Origin: Favolaschia claudopus
Taxonomy: Eukaryota > Basidiomycota > Agaricomycetes > Agaricales > Mycenaceae
Direction: 5' to 3'
NCBI GenBank assembly: GCA_037176885.1
Contig: JAWWNJ010000060.1
Location: 1,404,292 to 1,468,291 of the forward strand
Length of the DNA: 64,000 nucleotides
This document shows positions 47,020 to 58,675 of the stretch, in pieces. The translations under genes were made by a program, and so were the position numbers. The number at the start of each line of letters is the position of its first letter. Positions within the stretch are counted from its first letter, which is position 1. The notes below the pieces were generated by a model, which made no database searches, was not told the DNA's origin, and saw only the letters and a list, made by a program, of their open reading frames with translations.

Positions 47020-50000
47020 ATGTCTAGCTTATCTCATATGTCTGCTCCCCCTCCAAACCAGTTACAAGCCAAGAGACCTAGCAACGCTCCCACCAAACAG
47101 AAGAAGCAGTCTGCTGATGATAGTGATGATGAATCTCTAGAGCAGTTCAGCAAGGAGGAACTCAGTGTATGTTTCTGATTTTTTATTTAACATCCAAGGG
47201 CCTTAAATCAAGCTTCAGGAACATGCTAAAACCACTAGGAAGAACATAGATTCTAAGGCCAAACAGGCTAGACTTGATGCACTGGTATGTTGTTCACTTT
47301 CTTTAACAGCCAGAGTTGTTAAATAAGATTGCTTTCAGAAAAACCTTGAGTTTGAACCCACCATCCTGCAGTCTGGAGCCAACCACATCCTAACCACTGC
47401 ATTGGTCAACTTCCTGCCTGGCATTGATTCCAGGTCTCCTGAAATCAGGCCTATCCACAATCAAAGGCCCCTTAGCTCTAGGAATGTCAATGACATTATC
47501 CACATTGGAGGTCCTCAAGGCCAAGGGTGGCTCAGGCAAGATCCCAAGCATAGTCTCATCTGCCTGGCCTTTGAAAAGGACATAAAAATCCCTGAATCAG
47601 CTGACCCTGGATCTTATATCCTTGTGCAATGGAGTGATGATGCCAAAGGATCCTTCTTCTATCTGGTTGCTGGGCAGCACAGAGTTGCAGCCCTGAGGAA
47701 GGTCTTGGAACCTAGCTACCAGCTCTGGAAGGAGATGCCTGAAGGTGATGAGAAGGAGAAGCTGCATCAGAAGCTTTTGGTACAGGGGACTTGGCTAGTG
47801 ACTTTCTACAACAGTAAGGAGTTTCTTCTTTTCAGGTTTATTTAACACTCATCATCCTTAAAGTGGACCTGCTTCTGGATGACAACAGGGAGACCCTTTT
47901 GCTCCAACTGTTCACCAACATCTCTTTGGCCCCCATGAAAGACACTCCCAGCCATTTCTTCAGCACACTTCTCAGGGCACTCAGAAACAGTAAAAACAAA
48001 CAGGATGAACAGAGCTGTCTGAAGTATCTCCAGAGCACCACCTCCAAGGAAGTCAAAACCCTCATGGACAAGTACCCTGATGTCTGTCTGGTCATCAGGC
48101 AGCTGTATGCCATGGAGGCATTCAGTCTCCAAGGCTTAACCCCTAGGCAGTGGCTAGGACACCCAGACTGTTACATGGGGCATGTTGGTCACTTTCATCA
48201 AGGGAGGGCAATGCCAACTCCTCTACCTCACCAACCTCATCCACATCCCCAACCCTGACTCAAGGTTGGACCTCACCTCTGACTTGTATGACACAACTCT
48301 CTCTGGAGAGTACTCCATTGATCTGTGGTTTGCCAATGACATTGTGGACATAGCTGAGGATGCTTTTGTCAACCACCTGGGTCCAGTCATCCAGTATTTG
48401 GCTTGGAAGACTGTATGCCTTTGCAAAGAGCTTTCCAAGCCTATTGGACAGAGATTTGCAGCTCTATTGGAGCTTGGGTTCTTGAAGCTAAAAAGAACAA
48501 GGAAAACACCCCTGATCAGCTTAAGGTGCTCAAAACCCTTTACAAGAAGCTGCAGTACATTGTGCAAGGGCAGTTCTCAGGATATCCTCTCTTTCCTGAT
48601 ATAAAGGAAGAGGCATCCCTCTTCTCTGCCCAAGCTGGCTCAAGGCTTTGAACTCTCTTCTCAACACTATGGCCCCCACCATCACATTTGTGAGTGCTTG
48701 CTGGCCTTGTTGCCTATCCCCTTGTGTCTGAAGCATCTTCATAGATCACCTCTCTCTTTGTCCCCAACATCCTGGACCAACAGAGTCTGAGGAATGGGAG
48801 AACTGTAGATGGAGAATTCCTTTCTCACTCTGATTCCTTGATACACCACATGCAATGCTTCAAAGGCTGGAATGTCAAGGGATTTAACTGGTCCCAGACT
48901 TCTGCTCCCAACTACAAGTTCATTGATGAAGATTGGAATCTATGGGTGGGTGCTCTCAAGGTCAGAACATGTCAATTCCTTTCTTTGATTGGATACTAAA
49001 CCTTGTCCCCAGGTCTATGGCCTCTTGCTCACCTCTAGAGCCAAGCTTTTGCTTTCTGAGGCAGAGATTGTGGCTGCCAACACCCTTCCCAAGGCTGAGC
49101 CTGCCTTCAACCCAGAGCTGTATGGGTTTGAGTCTGATGCCCACACAACCTTGCTGAACTTTATGTCTGAAAACCTGGACTCTGCCAAAAGATGTATCAA
49201 GGGTCACAAGGGCCAGAAGCTGGATGTCATCACTCCCAGATGGGTCAATGCTCAGCCTCTGGTAACATGGCCCACCAAGAAAGTGGGCAAGCAGCTAGAG
49301 GGGTTTCCTGACATGGTTATCCAAGGCCTCTTCAGATGCTCCTACAACTGGCTCAGGAGCAAGGGGGGCACCAACACCAACACTGTCCATGGCAGGTTTG
49401 CTAAACACTTCATTCAAGAGGCCTGTCTTTTCAGGCAGAGGGCTGAGCTCATTGAAGGAGATGCATGCTTGGTGGGCTTTGTGGATGAGCTCCTGGCTAT
49501 CATGAAAAACTGTGATGGCTTGGAGTTCTACAGGCCTGGTACAAGCTTGCAGAGCCTACCTCAGAAGATGTGGAGTGTGCCAGGGCAGCAGGGACAGACT
49601 TTGAGCTGGTTGCCAACAGTGCTAGTCACAAGAACATCAGGATGATGGACAAAAACTTCCACATGGCCTGGAAGAATCTGGTGATTGCTCTTAGCAAGTC
49701 TGGGATTGCATCTATCTCCACCCCTCAAGGCAATGTACTACATCCTGGTCTGGTGCATGGTTTGCCAAGTAGGTTATAAGGTCAGACTTTCTTCAAACTG
49801 ATCTATGGACTTGTACTGATTAGAAGCTTTGTAGATGAGCTGTGCTGCTCATGAAGACAGCAAAGCTTTACACATGGGGACCTTGGTCAATGTTGAGGAC
49901 CTAGCATTGCCTGTAACAGTTGACCAGGACCTAAGGCTTGATAAGGAGTGGGATCTTCCTGTTGGCTTTGGGACTATGGAAGACCTCCTTGCAGCTATTG

Positions 50001-50154
50001 AGGCCTCTTTATCCCTCAACAAAGCCAACCAACTGAAGAGGAAGAGGGAGGAGAATGGTGAAGAGGAGGATGAGATTGAGGATGATGATGATGATGAAGA
50101 GAAGGATGACATTGAAGATGAAGAGCCTGTAGCTAAGAAAGCCAGAACCTCTTA
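47020..50154 (+). pseudogene. ParB/Srx-like domain protein of the subtelomeric domain, with frame breaks
   Basis: The start is MSSLSHMSAPPPNQLQAK, 50 bp after a TATA box. Early exons 47020-47166, 47219-47284 and 47339-47813, then one from 47864, join in perfect phase. The third carries SFFYLVAGQHRVAALRKVL (near residue 180). The GQHRxxAL signature is that of ParB/sulfiredoxin-fold domains (GxHRxxA). Further exons follow through introns near 48689-48744 and 48961-49012 and one near 49770-49835. The C-terminus is acidic with a nuclear-localisation-like KKARTS end. Frame changes with no plausible intron occur near 48150-48180, 48405-48415, 48640 and 49565. Either the gene is decayed or the consensus has indels. 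The whole body from about 47086 to 50200 contains no CpG. Function is unknown; the family link is by one motif. Confidence 0.55.
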
Positions 50155-50690
50155 GTGTAGTTTTTTGTTTTGTATTTTTGTTTTCTCTGTTTTAATTGCA
50201 CGCATGTCTTCCACACTATTATTTAAGCCTGAAAGATGTTAAATGAAGAGGAGTGACACAGCTTGACTTGAAGATTATTTAGAAGCAACAGTTGTTAAAT
50301 AAACAGCATAATCGCTAGCAAGGATGTAACGAACGGAGCTAACGCCAATAACGAGAGCACCCTAGATTTAAGAGCTACCGCTGTTAAATAAACTCTAGGA
50401 ATTAAACGTCGTAAAGCATACAGTCTAAAAGCATTGTTGTTTCTCAGAGGCGATAATCACAGTGAACTCGCTAAGAAGAACGAAACAAGGTCAGATCGTG
50501 GTGTGAAGACATAAAGTCGGCTAGGACTGATTGCCTCGGAGTAGGCTTGAAGTGACACCAAAGCAAATCGAAATGCGTCAAGCTACTTTAATGCTACAGT
50601 GGATATCGACTTTGAGTTATATAGACGTCCAAGCAAATGGATGCGAAATCAGCACTGCAGAGACGTTAAGGTTCGTGAAAATGCAATGAT
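50155..50690. other. Non-coding stretch with three copies of the TTTA/TAAATA motif
   Basis: Between the ParB/Srx-like gene and the decayed telomeric repeat. Copies of the inverted-repeat motif start at about 50220, 50274 and 50368. No reading frame is supported. Confidence 0.6.
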
Positions 50691-50885
50691 ACGGATGTTA
50701 GGGTTAGCGACATCACTCCCCAACGGAATTCACCCAAATAGAAAATTTTTTCTTCACTTTCGTCAGGAAATCGGCGAACACGCAATCCAGCAAATGAGTG
50801 TACGGTTAGCAACGGAATCCAGCAAAGCGTTGGCGAACTAGCCACTCATACATCCCCGCTATATCGTAAAGGAAATCGCAGCTCA
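50690..50885 (+). repeat. Decayed internal copy of the terminal subtelomeric repeat
   Basis: From ggatgttagggttagcgaca through cacgcaatccagcaa and gcgttggcgaactagcca to ccccgctatatcg the order matches the units at 59.6-63.8 kb, in the same orientation, with many substitutions. It lies about 9 kb inside the present array. Confidence 0.88.
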
Positions 50886-50888
50886 CCG

Positions 50889-51255
50889 GAGAGATGAAAG
50901 AGACGAAATACTTCAATAACGAGCACAAGCAATTTAACGGAGGCTAGTGATGAATAAATCATAAGGGTTTCAACAAAGAGCACCACAGAACAGTAGATGT
51001 ATCCAGCCGAGAGAAAATACGCTTTCAATGACGAGCACGAGTAATTTAAGAGGGACTGGTGTTGAATAAACCATATGGAGTTCAAAGCTCGCAAACGGTA
51101 CAGAGAACAGTACACGTAACCAGCTGAGAGAAAATACGCTTTCAATGACGAGCACGAGCAATTTAAGAGGGACCGGTGTTGAATAAACCATATGGGTTCA
51201 AAGCTCGCAAACGGTACAGAGAACAGTACACGTAACCAGCTGAGAGAGAATAAAA
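50889..51255. repeat. About 117-bp tandem repeat, three copies
   Basis: Copies start at about 50889, 51009 and 51126, each beginning gagaga-(a)aatac. They contain caatgacgagcacgag(c/t)aattta. The last two are nearly identical, the first diverged. The array ends 130 bp before the helicase promoter. Confidence 0.88.
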
Positions 51256-51388
51256 CAAACACATTACACTAATTGTATTACGTAGTACTTACATAATCAC
51301 AGCTTAGACATTGCTATATATGGTAATACTGGACAATGGCTTACTAGACAATGGCACACAACAACGGCCTGAAGCTCTGAAGAAAAGG

Positions 51389-51397
51389 TATATAAGG
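51389..51397 (+). promoter_or_regulatory. TATA box of the telomere-linked helicase gene
   Basis: The sequence tatataagg is followed 30-40 bp later by a C-run (cccccccc), the same arrangement as at the ParB/Srx-like gene. A 51-bp intron in the 5' UTR (51469-51519) separates it from the ATG at 51538. Confidence 0.6.
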
Positions 51398-51537
51398 ACC
51401 TTGGGTGACTGAGAGAATGTTTTCCCCCCCCATTTTGCTACCCCGTTACTCTGCCCGTATTACATAACGTGAGTCACCTGACTTGTGTTCTATTTCTTTA
51501 ACACTTATGGTCCTTAAAGAAAAACTTTCCTCATAAC

Positions 51538-54500
51538 ATGACGGTCAGTAGAACATGTTCAATTTTGTCTTGGTGGCTGAATGCTGACATATACCCAAGA
51601 AAATCATTCACCTCAACGACACAGGAGACTGGGTCACCACGCCGGCGCTACGTGCTGCTGGGCTCAGTGTCAACACTGAGTTGGGCCTTGTCATCTGTCT
51701 TGAACACAATAATGCGTATACACTTGACAACTACAGTCAGCATATATCTCGCAAGCATGCTCAGCCAAAACTCGGGCCCGTAGAGCAGGACCTAACCCAC
51801 TTTCATATTTCGAATGACTATCCAGACCTGCACACCCATTCCGAAGCAAGACCTATCATACCTGGTCTTCCCGTCACAGAAGGCCAGTTCGGATGTCCAG
51901 ACTGTCCTTATTCTGGAAACTCCAAAACTGTTAACCGACACTGTAGAGACGAAAAACACGGAGGTGGAGGTGGCAATAATGTCATATCTGGACTCTGTAC
52001 CCAGATCCTTAACAATGGCATAGCACGGTCTTGTTATCGTGTCCTGCCGCAGCCTGCCACGACCACCTTGCCTCCTTCCGGTGCACAAGACGAACTCCTT
52101 AGCGAAATTCTGGAGTTCGAAGTTCCTGCCCAAGCTGAAATTCCGAATGCCAGGCAGATTAGCACTTGGCTCATGGGAAATCAGTGGCACAAAGAAATCG
52201 AGCCATATCGCGAACACGTATCCGAACTTTGCACGCTTGTGGCGATGCCAAAACCGGAGGAATTTGAAGGACTGGCTACATCGATCAAACACTACTATTA
52301 CAATGCCACCGACCTAATCAAGGACACGGAGCTCCTCATCTTACGCATGATCAACAGCCACGACATTGACACTGGGTATGTCGCAACACCATTTTAGTGG
52401 CTGTCGCTCCTAAATAATCTGTCTATTCTAGTGCGGTGAATCATACCCCTTTGCACGAGCATCATCAGGGGAACACGACTTTGAACCAGTATCTAGTTCC
52501 CATAACCCATTTCCTTGCTGCCCTTATGCGGCACTCACCACACTACTCCTTTCCGACGACCCCACAGCTCGCAGACGCTGTTGCCGGCCTGCATGACGAG
52601 ATCTCTCACAACTCGCTCCATGACGTCTTCATGGCTCTGTGGAAGGCCCAGTGGCTGGCAACGGGAGCAGCGAAAACAGCTGACCCAACTATGAAGTTCC
52701 TATGCCTATTTCGGCTCAAACCGGATGGCAGTTTCCATACCGCTAAAGACACCACTCGTCCCATCACCCAGCTTTGCCGATGCATCCAGCTGGCATTGCT
52801 CACAGAGATTCACGCTCTTGTCGATTCCGGAGAGGCTGCGAGCCAGATGGATGCATGGAAGATGGTGGCGCCTTTCGTGAAGGACAATGAGCTTACCAGC
52901 TTTGCCAACCTCATCACCCTGCAGCACTTTGCCACGTCGCAAGCTATGAAAGGGATGTCAATGCCTCATATCAACTGGTTGGACCGGAAGAAATGGACAA
53001 AGCTCCAGTTCGACGGCAACCCGATTTCGCTTGGACAGATCACAGAGATTGTCGGGCGGCTTGAAGACAAGATCAAAAAACTGTGGGAAGAGGAAATCAT
53101 GTTTGGTCTTGGCCTCCGTGTGCCCTACGGTGATCTCCAGGACGATCTACTCAACAAGACGCCCGGGTACAGCTTCATTCAAGACGCTCGCAACCCATTC
53201 CTTGCGCACAAAAACACTCTAGTCAGGCAGATATTTGCTGACGAGAAGCTCAGAAACCGGTTTGTGACGCTGAAGCCAGGGGCTAAACAGGCCTTGCTGA
53301 ACATCCTCGAAGCACGCAAGTGGCTTGTGAGCTTGGCAACTGTGGAGGGGCTCATCATGCTTGCTGCAGAACTCAGTGACGGAGGAGTAATCAGGGGCAC
53401 TGAGCTGGCGTCCATGCTTGCTCGCAACACACCGTTTGCCAACCGTAATCTAGCAGGGCTCGGAAAGTTTGTTGCCCTTGTGCGGCAGTACGACAAAACT
53501 AGCAACAACACACAGTCGGACAAGCTTGTTCCCTTGGCCATGAGCAGCTTTCTGGCAGATCTCATTGTGCAGCTGCACACTCTTGCCCGTCCGCTGGCAC
53601 AGTTTTTTGCTAGCGTCATCTGGCCTTCTGACGTTACCGTGCAACAAAACTATCGGTGCATGCTGTTTATGAACATTGGCAGGGAGTTTGTCAGCGACAA
53701 CATCAGCGAGCTGATGGCGATAAATTCGCTTCCCATACTGGATTGGGGACTGACACTGTGGTCCCACCGACACATCAACATAGCGTTTCGCAAAAAACAT
53801 TGCACTTCTATCCTGGACACCGACGACACTCATGTCACTCTGAACGCCTTGTCCAATGGCCACAGTGCTCAGACGGAGAAACGTATCTATGGCATCTCTC
53901 CTGATGCTTGGGCCGGAGTCCCGGAGGAGGCGTTCAACCTCTACCTGGAAAACAGCACATTGTGGCAGCAGACGATTCGCATTGTTCCTGGAGGCATGGG
54001 ACTCTCCTACACTGAGGCTCATCACAGCCGTTTCCACGCTCTTGTGACCCCTGAGCCTGAAGACGAGCTAGGTATGCAGGCCATGCTGCAAGCGCAAACG
54101 CAAATGCTGCGCCAAGTGCTTGAGGCGTCCCAGCAGTTACAAGCCAAAGTTGATAGCTTAGAGAAAACTGTCGCCAAACTCACACACCAAAGCAAGTGGT
54201 TTTTCTTTGATTTAACCGACATGGTCACTAAATGAAGTACTCTTCCCATAGAAGCAGTTGTACGCTCCACTGCTCGGTATGTTCCGACACCTGACGACGA
54301 GTTCAGCATGGACGGCATTTCCGATGATGACGAGGGGTCTGATCAAAGCAAGTCGTTTTTCCTTTATTTAACCAACATGGGCACTAAATGAAGTGTTCTC
54401 CCCATAGAAGCAGTTGTGCGCTTATCTGACGACGAGCTCAGTATGGACGGCATTTCCAATGACGAGGATGATAATGCAGAAACCAGTCAAGACAAGAAAG

Positions 54501-56735
54501 CCATCGCTGTTCCGCCTCCTGTTACAAAGTCATCGGTACATGAAAAAGACATGTCTGACATTGTATCTTTCCCGTTGGAGGTCACGCCACCTCCCTTCAA
54601 GCCTGTTCTCCGTAAAGCCACCCAACCCCAGTGGCCTTCCCATCCTGTTGCCTCGACGTCTAGAGCCGTGCTGCCCCCGCAGCAGAAACCTTCACCCCCA
54701 GTGGTTTCTACTTCCAGACGGATTGCAGGACGGACCCCTGCTCCACCTCCCGGCCCAATGACAGGCAAGTCACAGCTTTGATTTAACGTGGCTAGCTGCT
54801 AAATAAGTCATGACAGATGTCTTGAATCTGTTGCGTCAGCTCTATGGGGCCAAGGCGACCTGGAAAAGCCATCAGCAATATGAAGCGGTGAAGCATATAC
54901 TGGCTCTGAAGTCTGACGTCATTGTCACCCTTCCAACTGGTGGTGGGAAGACATTGATTGTTGTTCTCTGCTCGATGGTGGAGAAGGGCTACAGCGTGAT
55001 TGTCCTTCCGCTGCTCTCTGTCATTGAAGACTGGGAAAGAAGACTGGACATGATGGGCGTCGGATACGAGCGGTTTGGAAGCGGAGACACTGAGCTTCAC
55101 GGGAAGCATAACCTCATTCTTGTGACATCCGACATGGCCAGGACTTCCAGATGGGACACTGCTATTGGGAAGCTCAATCAGAGCCGGCCTGTGCTGCGAT
55201 ACGTGCTAGACGAAGGCCACTACTATGCCACTGATGACGTCTTCCGCGCCAAGGCCTTTAGCAACCCGTTCCAACTGCGGAAATTCCCTATCCAAATCGT
55301 CATACTCTCAGCCACGATCCCAGAGCTTATGCGCAAGTTCCTCGTTGACGCCTTTGAGCTGTCCAATCCAGTCCACGTCGCCGGCAGCGTTCATCGAAGG
55401 GAGCTGACTCTGTCCATCAACACATCGTTTGGCAGCTTTGTCAAGCAGCTCGAGAAAGCTGAAGCTATCATTGAAAGAGAGATAAGCTCAGAGCTGTTTG
55501 CTTCCTCGGATGCAAGCCGATACCTTGTGTTTGTCAGCACCGTCGAAGCAGGGAAGCAAGCTGCAAAGACCCTGGCTCTGCCCTTGTATCATGCCAACTC
55601 GGAGAAGCTGCCCATCACAGACGAAGAGCGACAGAACATGTATAGTGAATGGATCTCAGGTGTTCACCTGGGCCTTGTCTGTACAACGGCATTATCAGCT
55701 GGGAATGACTACGCTCACGTTCGGTTCACTATTCATCTTGATGTGCCTCACGATTGGGTACTCTCCAACCAGCAGATGGGACGTGCCTGCCGGGATGGCT
55801 TGCCTGGCACCAATTACATCCTTGCCAACAGCATGCCGTTCTTTGCAAAGTCCAAGAAGAGCAAAGACAAGCAGCGGGACTACGGGGACCTGACTGGACA
55901 GCAAGCGTGGAAAGACGTGCTGTATCCGCCAAAAGGCCAGACGTATCCTGAAAGCTGTCACACCTACCAGGAGACAGCCCTCTTTGATGGAGACGCTCAG
56001 ACGTGTAGCGAGGTTGGTCGCAGCAGCATGTGCACGTCATGCATTCAGGGTGAGCTTTTATTATTTTATATAGCGAGCACTGTTGCTAAATAGAATGCAG
56101 AAAACGCTCCGGTGGTGAGGAAAACTGAGCAGCCAGATCAACTCGATTTCTCAATGCTGGTTGCTCCTGACGAGCCTCACACACTGAAACGCAAGTTGGA
56201 AGCCTCATTTCAGGACTCGACAGACCGGGCTAGAAAGCGCAGCGCCAAGATGCTAGAGACTTCCATGGGAGACAAAGCTGCCTTCCGTTCAATGATGGAC
56301 GCACTGGGCAACGTCTGCGGCTGCTGTGTGGTGAACAAGACTGAAAGGCTCACAGCGCATGCCTTTGATCAGTGTCCTAACGTCATAAATCAAGGACGGT
56401 TCAAGGCAATGAAGGCAGCGATCAAATATCCCAAACCAGGTCCTTGCTTCGTTTGCCATATAGCATCGAGTGGAGGCGACTATTTGCATCCTCCCTTTGC
56501 AAAAGGGAACTTGGGCTGCACACATCCTCATCTCCTGTTGGGAGTTGCCTTTGGTGTCCTCCACGATGGCGGCTACAGGAAAGCAGCAGAGAGGCACTTC
56601 AAGGTGGCACCAGGTGCATGGATCGATGTCGCAGAGTTTGGACGGTGGATGTCTCAACGAGAGGACGGAGGCGAATGGCGGGGCATGAGCTTCTTGTTAT
56701 GGTTTTTCAACAAATACGTAGATATTAAAATGTAA
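51538..56735 (+). CDS. TLH: Telomere-linked RecQ-type helicase with N-terminal C2H2-like fingers
   Basis: Seven exons (51538-51543, 51600-52375, 52432-54191, 54252-54347, 54408-54764, 54817-56049, 56101-56735) give exactly 1,621 codons without a stop. Residues 30-120 hold two finger-like motifs, VICLEHNNAYTLDNYSQHISRKH and CPDCPYSG...NRHCRDEKH, like the C2H2-like region (DUF3505 type) found on such basidiomycete proteins. A long helical middle ends in a coiled coil (LRQVLEASQQLQAKVDSLEK), then an acidic and proline-rich linker. The SF2 helicase core has TLPTGGGKT (about 1035), DEGH (about 1129), SATIPE (about 1162) and QQMGRACRDG (about 1317). The C-terminus has cysteine/histidine clusters (CGCC, CFVCH, CTHPH). 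It would act in the nucleus at chromosome ends. Introns at 54192, 54348 and 54765 use GC donors (GCAAGT), the only choice keeping frame. The exon at 54252 is a tandem duplicate of the start of the next one. Confidence 0.9.
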
Positions 56736-57071
56736 TGCAGTCATGAGTTTGATGTCAAGTCAGATAGAGCAGCTAGGGTTATTTAGTATGAACAGGTGTT
56801 AAATACATTACAAAGATCGAAACAGTTGAGCGTTATAGCAAACCAATCCTACGACACAGAAAACGAATGCTAGAGTTTGCAACGAAATCCAGCAAACTAT
56901 TGACGAACTAGCCATTGCTGCTAGAACTGAAAGGAAACCCGCAACAAGCTGTTGTAACGAGAACCTAGCTCTTATAAGGAAGTTCAGTAAATTGAGTCAA
57001 AAAGGCAAAGTCTTCTATCTACAGCAACCAAGAAAATCAACAAAAAAGCGCAATTCCATAGCTAACTAACT
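56736..57071. other. Non-coding stretch with a fragment of the terminal repeat
   Basis: Around 56870-56920 the words gcaacgaaatccagcaaactattgacgaactagcca echo the end of the terminal repeat unit, more decayed than the copy at 50.7 kb. A copy of the TTTA/TAAATA motif starts at 56778. No gene seen. Confidence 0.65.
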
Positions 57072-57410
57072 CTACACCATGTTTGCCACTTCTGCCTCCT
57101 CCTGCTCCTCTGTACCCATGCAATGACGTGCCCACAGGGTGACCAAAGCAGGTCTGAATCTCAGCCTCATCCTCCTCTCCTGAGTCCTTCGTCTATGGCT
57201 GTCTGGCATGGACCCAAGCTGCATCTCATAAGCCAACACAAGTTCTAGGGTGAATGCCATAAAGGTGGCATGATAGATGTTGTCTCTGTGCTGATCCATG
57301 ACTTCCCAAAGGGCGGTGGCAACATGTCTAGCCTTGATGGTGAAGAGGGGGTAAGGGGGAGTGCGCCCTGCTCTGGCAAGATCAAGGGATTGTCTGAAGG
57401 TAGAGGACAT
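57072..57410 (-). CDS. Small subtelomeric protein (shared-promoter family, member 2)
   Basis: The start MSSTFRQSLDLARAGRTPPY at 57410 lies about 90 bp after a minus-strand TATA element (57499-57506). The single exon encodes 112 residues, helical and basic in the second half (RRRTQERRMRLRFR), ending EEQEEAEVANMV. No domain is recognised and no similarity to the other two members is visible. Their promoters match over about 150 bp. Unlike the gene at 58118, this coding region contains several CpGs. Confidence 0.6.
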   Translation of the reverse strand: MSSTFRQSLDLARAGRTPPYPLFTIKARHVATALWEVMDQHRDNIYHATFMAFTLELVLAYEMQLGSMPDSHRRRTQERRMRLRFRPALVTLWARHCMGTEEQEEAEVANMV

Positions 57411-57484
57411 GATGAGAGTGGTAGATGAGGATGAGGTGTTTGGATAGTGGGTGTGGTTTGTGGGGGATTCTGAGGCAACTGACT

Positions 57485-57680
57485 GGAAAAGCTCCTCCTT
57501 ATATACCTTTTTCCTCTGGCCACCTGCCAGCCTGTCAAACAGAGCCAAAACTCGAAAACAAAAGGATTGCATTGACAATGGGATGGCCTGAACTTGTACA
57601 ATGAGACTGCATTGACAATAGGGTGGCCTGAACTTGAACAATGAGACTGCATTGACAATGGGATGGCCTAACTGCTCAAA
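57485..57680 (-). promoter_or_regulatory. Shared promoter module, copy 2
   Basis: TATA element at 57499-57506, then the conserved cctctggccacctgccagc and aactcgaaaacaaaaggat blocks. Three 40-bp repeats follow, starting near 57568, 57608 and 57648 (tgcattgacaatgggatggc). The order and spacing match 45126-45360. Confidence 0.8.
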
Positions 57681-57744
57681 AACTCGAAGGCAAAGAGATT
57701 ACTTGGACAATGGAAGAGCCTGTCAATCTCTTCTTCCCAAAATG

Positions 57745-58090
57745 GGCAAAAAATGCGCACCCAAACCTTGCTGTATGTCCTGACTTGTCAAAAATGCGAA
57801 AATGGGAAGAGAACTGGGTGGCAAGGCTTGTTGTCTCTTTGAATCACTTCAAAAATGCGAAAATGGGAAGAGAACTGGGTGGCATGGCTTGTTGTCTCTT
57901 TGAATCAGTCAAAAATGCGAAAATGGGAACAGAACTGGGTGGCATAGGTTACTATCTCTTTGAATCAGCCAAAAATGCGAAAATCAGAAGGGAACTTGTA
58001 TTCAAGTCAGTCAGAAAGAGTCAACCAAATTTCTTTAGGGCCTCAGGGTGCTAAATAACTTTCCAACAGTTTAAAAGAGACAAAAATGCG
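57745..58090. repeat. AAAAATGCG array, middle part
   Basis: Six copies of caaaaatgcg, three of them within a tandem unit of about 60 bp (aaaatgggaagagaactggg). A copy of the TTTA/TAAATA motif follows at 58032. Confidence 0.85.
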
Positions 58091-58117
58091 ATGCCATACA
58101 AGAAGAAATCATGTAAA

Positions 58118-58675
58118 TTACACACCAAACCTCCTCTTCAACACCCCATCTACCTGGAAGATTGTCATAGGCATAGGATCATACTCTTCCTTCTTCTTCA
58201 TGTTCTCCACCTCCAGCTGCCAGAGATCCTCCAACAAATACCTCCATTCCTGAGGATATCTTTTGTAGTGTGGCAGGAGCTCTGTCAGAAGCATGTCTTG
58301 CCACCTGGGGAACATGGTGAAGTTGTTGACCTCAGAGTCAGGAGAGGCCAGATCATCAATCCTCTGGGCCATTCTGTAGCCATGATATGTGAGATCTTCC
58401 CTCTCAAGGGTTCCAATCCATAAGCCAGGCTCAGGCCTGCCTTCAACATCATGGTGATGCAAGACCTGGCTGACAAGGGAAAGTATGCACTGAAAGTTGG
58501 GAGTTTGGGTGGCAGGAGGGATGACTGGGTCCTGGGGTGTGGCAATGGGCACAATGGGCATAGGGGTGGGGGTGAGAGGGCTGGTGATGGGGTTAAAGGA
58601 TGGTTGGGGGTTGGGTATGGTGGCAGAGGTTCCTTGAAGGAGGGCCTGAGTGAAGCTGGTGAGAGGGGCAGACAT
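58118..58675 (-). CDS. Small subtelomeric protein (shared-promoter family, member 3)
   Basis: The start MSAPLTSFTQALLQGTSATI at 58675 lies 75-80 bp after a minus-strand TATA element (58751-58756). The single exon gives 185 residues. A proline-rich segment (TSPLTPTPMPIVPIATP) is followed by a helical part with tryptophans (MFPRWQDMLLTELLPHY, QEWRYLLEDLWQLEVENMKK). No domain is recognised. The coding region and promoter contain no CpG from about 58095 to 58803, like the ParB/Srx-like gene. Function is unknown. Confidence 0.62.
   Translation of the reverse strand: MSAPLTSFTQALLQGTSATIPNPQPSFNPITSPLTPTPMPIVPIATPQDPVIPPATQTPNFQCILSLVSQVLHHHDVEGRPEPGLWIGTLEREDLTYHGYRMAQRIDDLASPDSEVNNFTMFPRWQDMLLTELLPHYKRYPQEWRYLLEDLWQLEVENMKKKEEYDPMPMTIFQVDGVLKRRFGV

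Noticed and set aside
47402..47845. Bacterial origin of the ParB/Srx-like gene
   Set aside because: The gene has several spliceosomal introns carrying the local motif. One short signature shared with bacterial ParB is not evidence of transfer.
53450..54037. 195-codon frame antisense to the helicase gene
   Set aside because: Shadow of the strong plus-strand coding frame.
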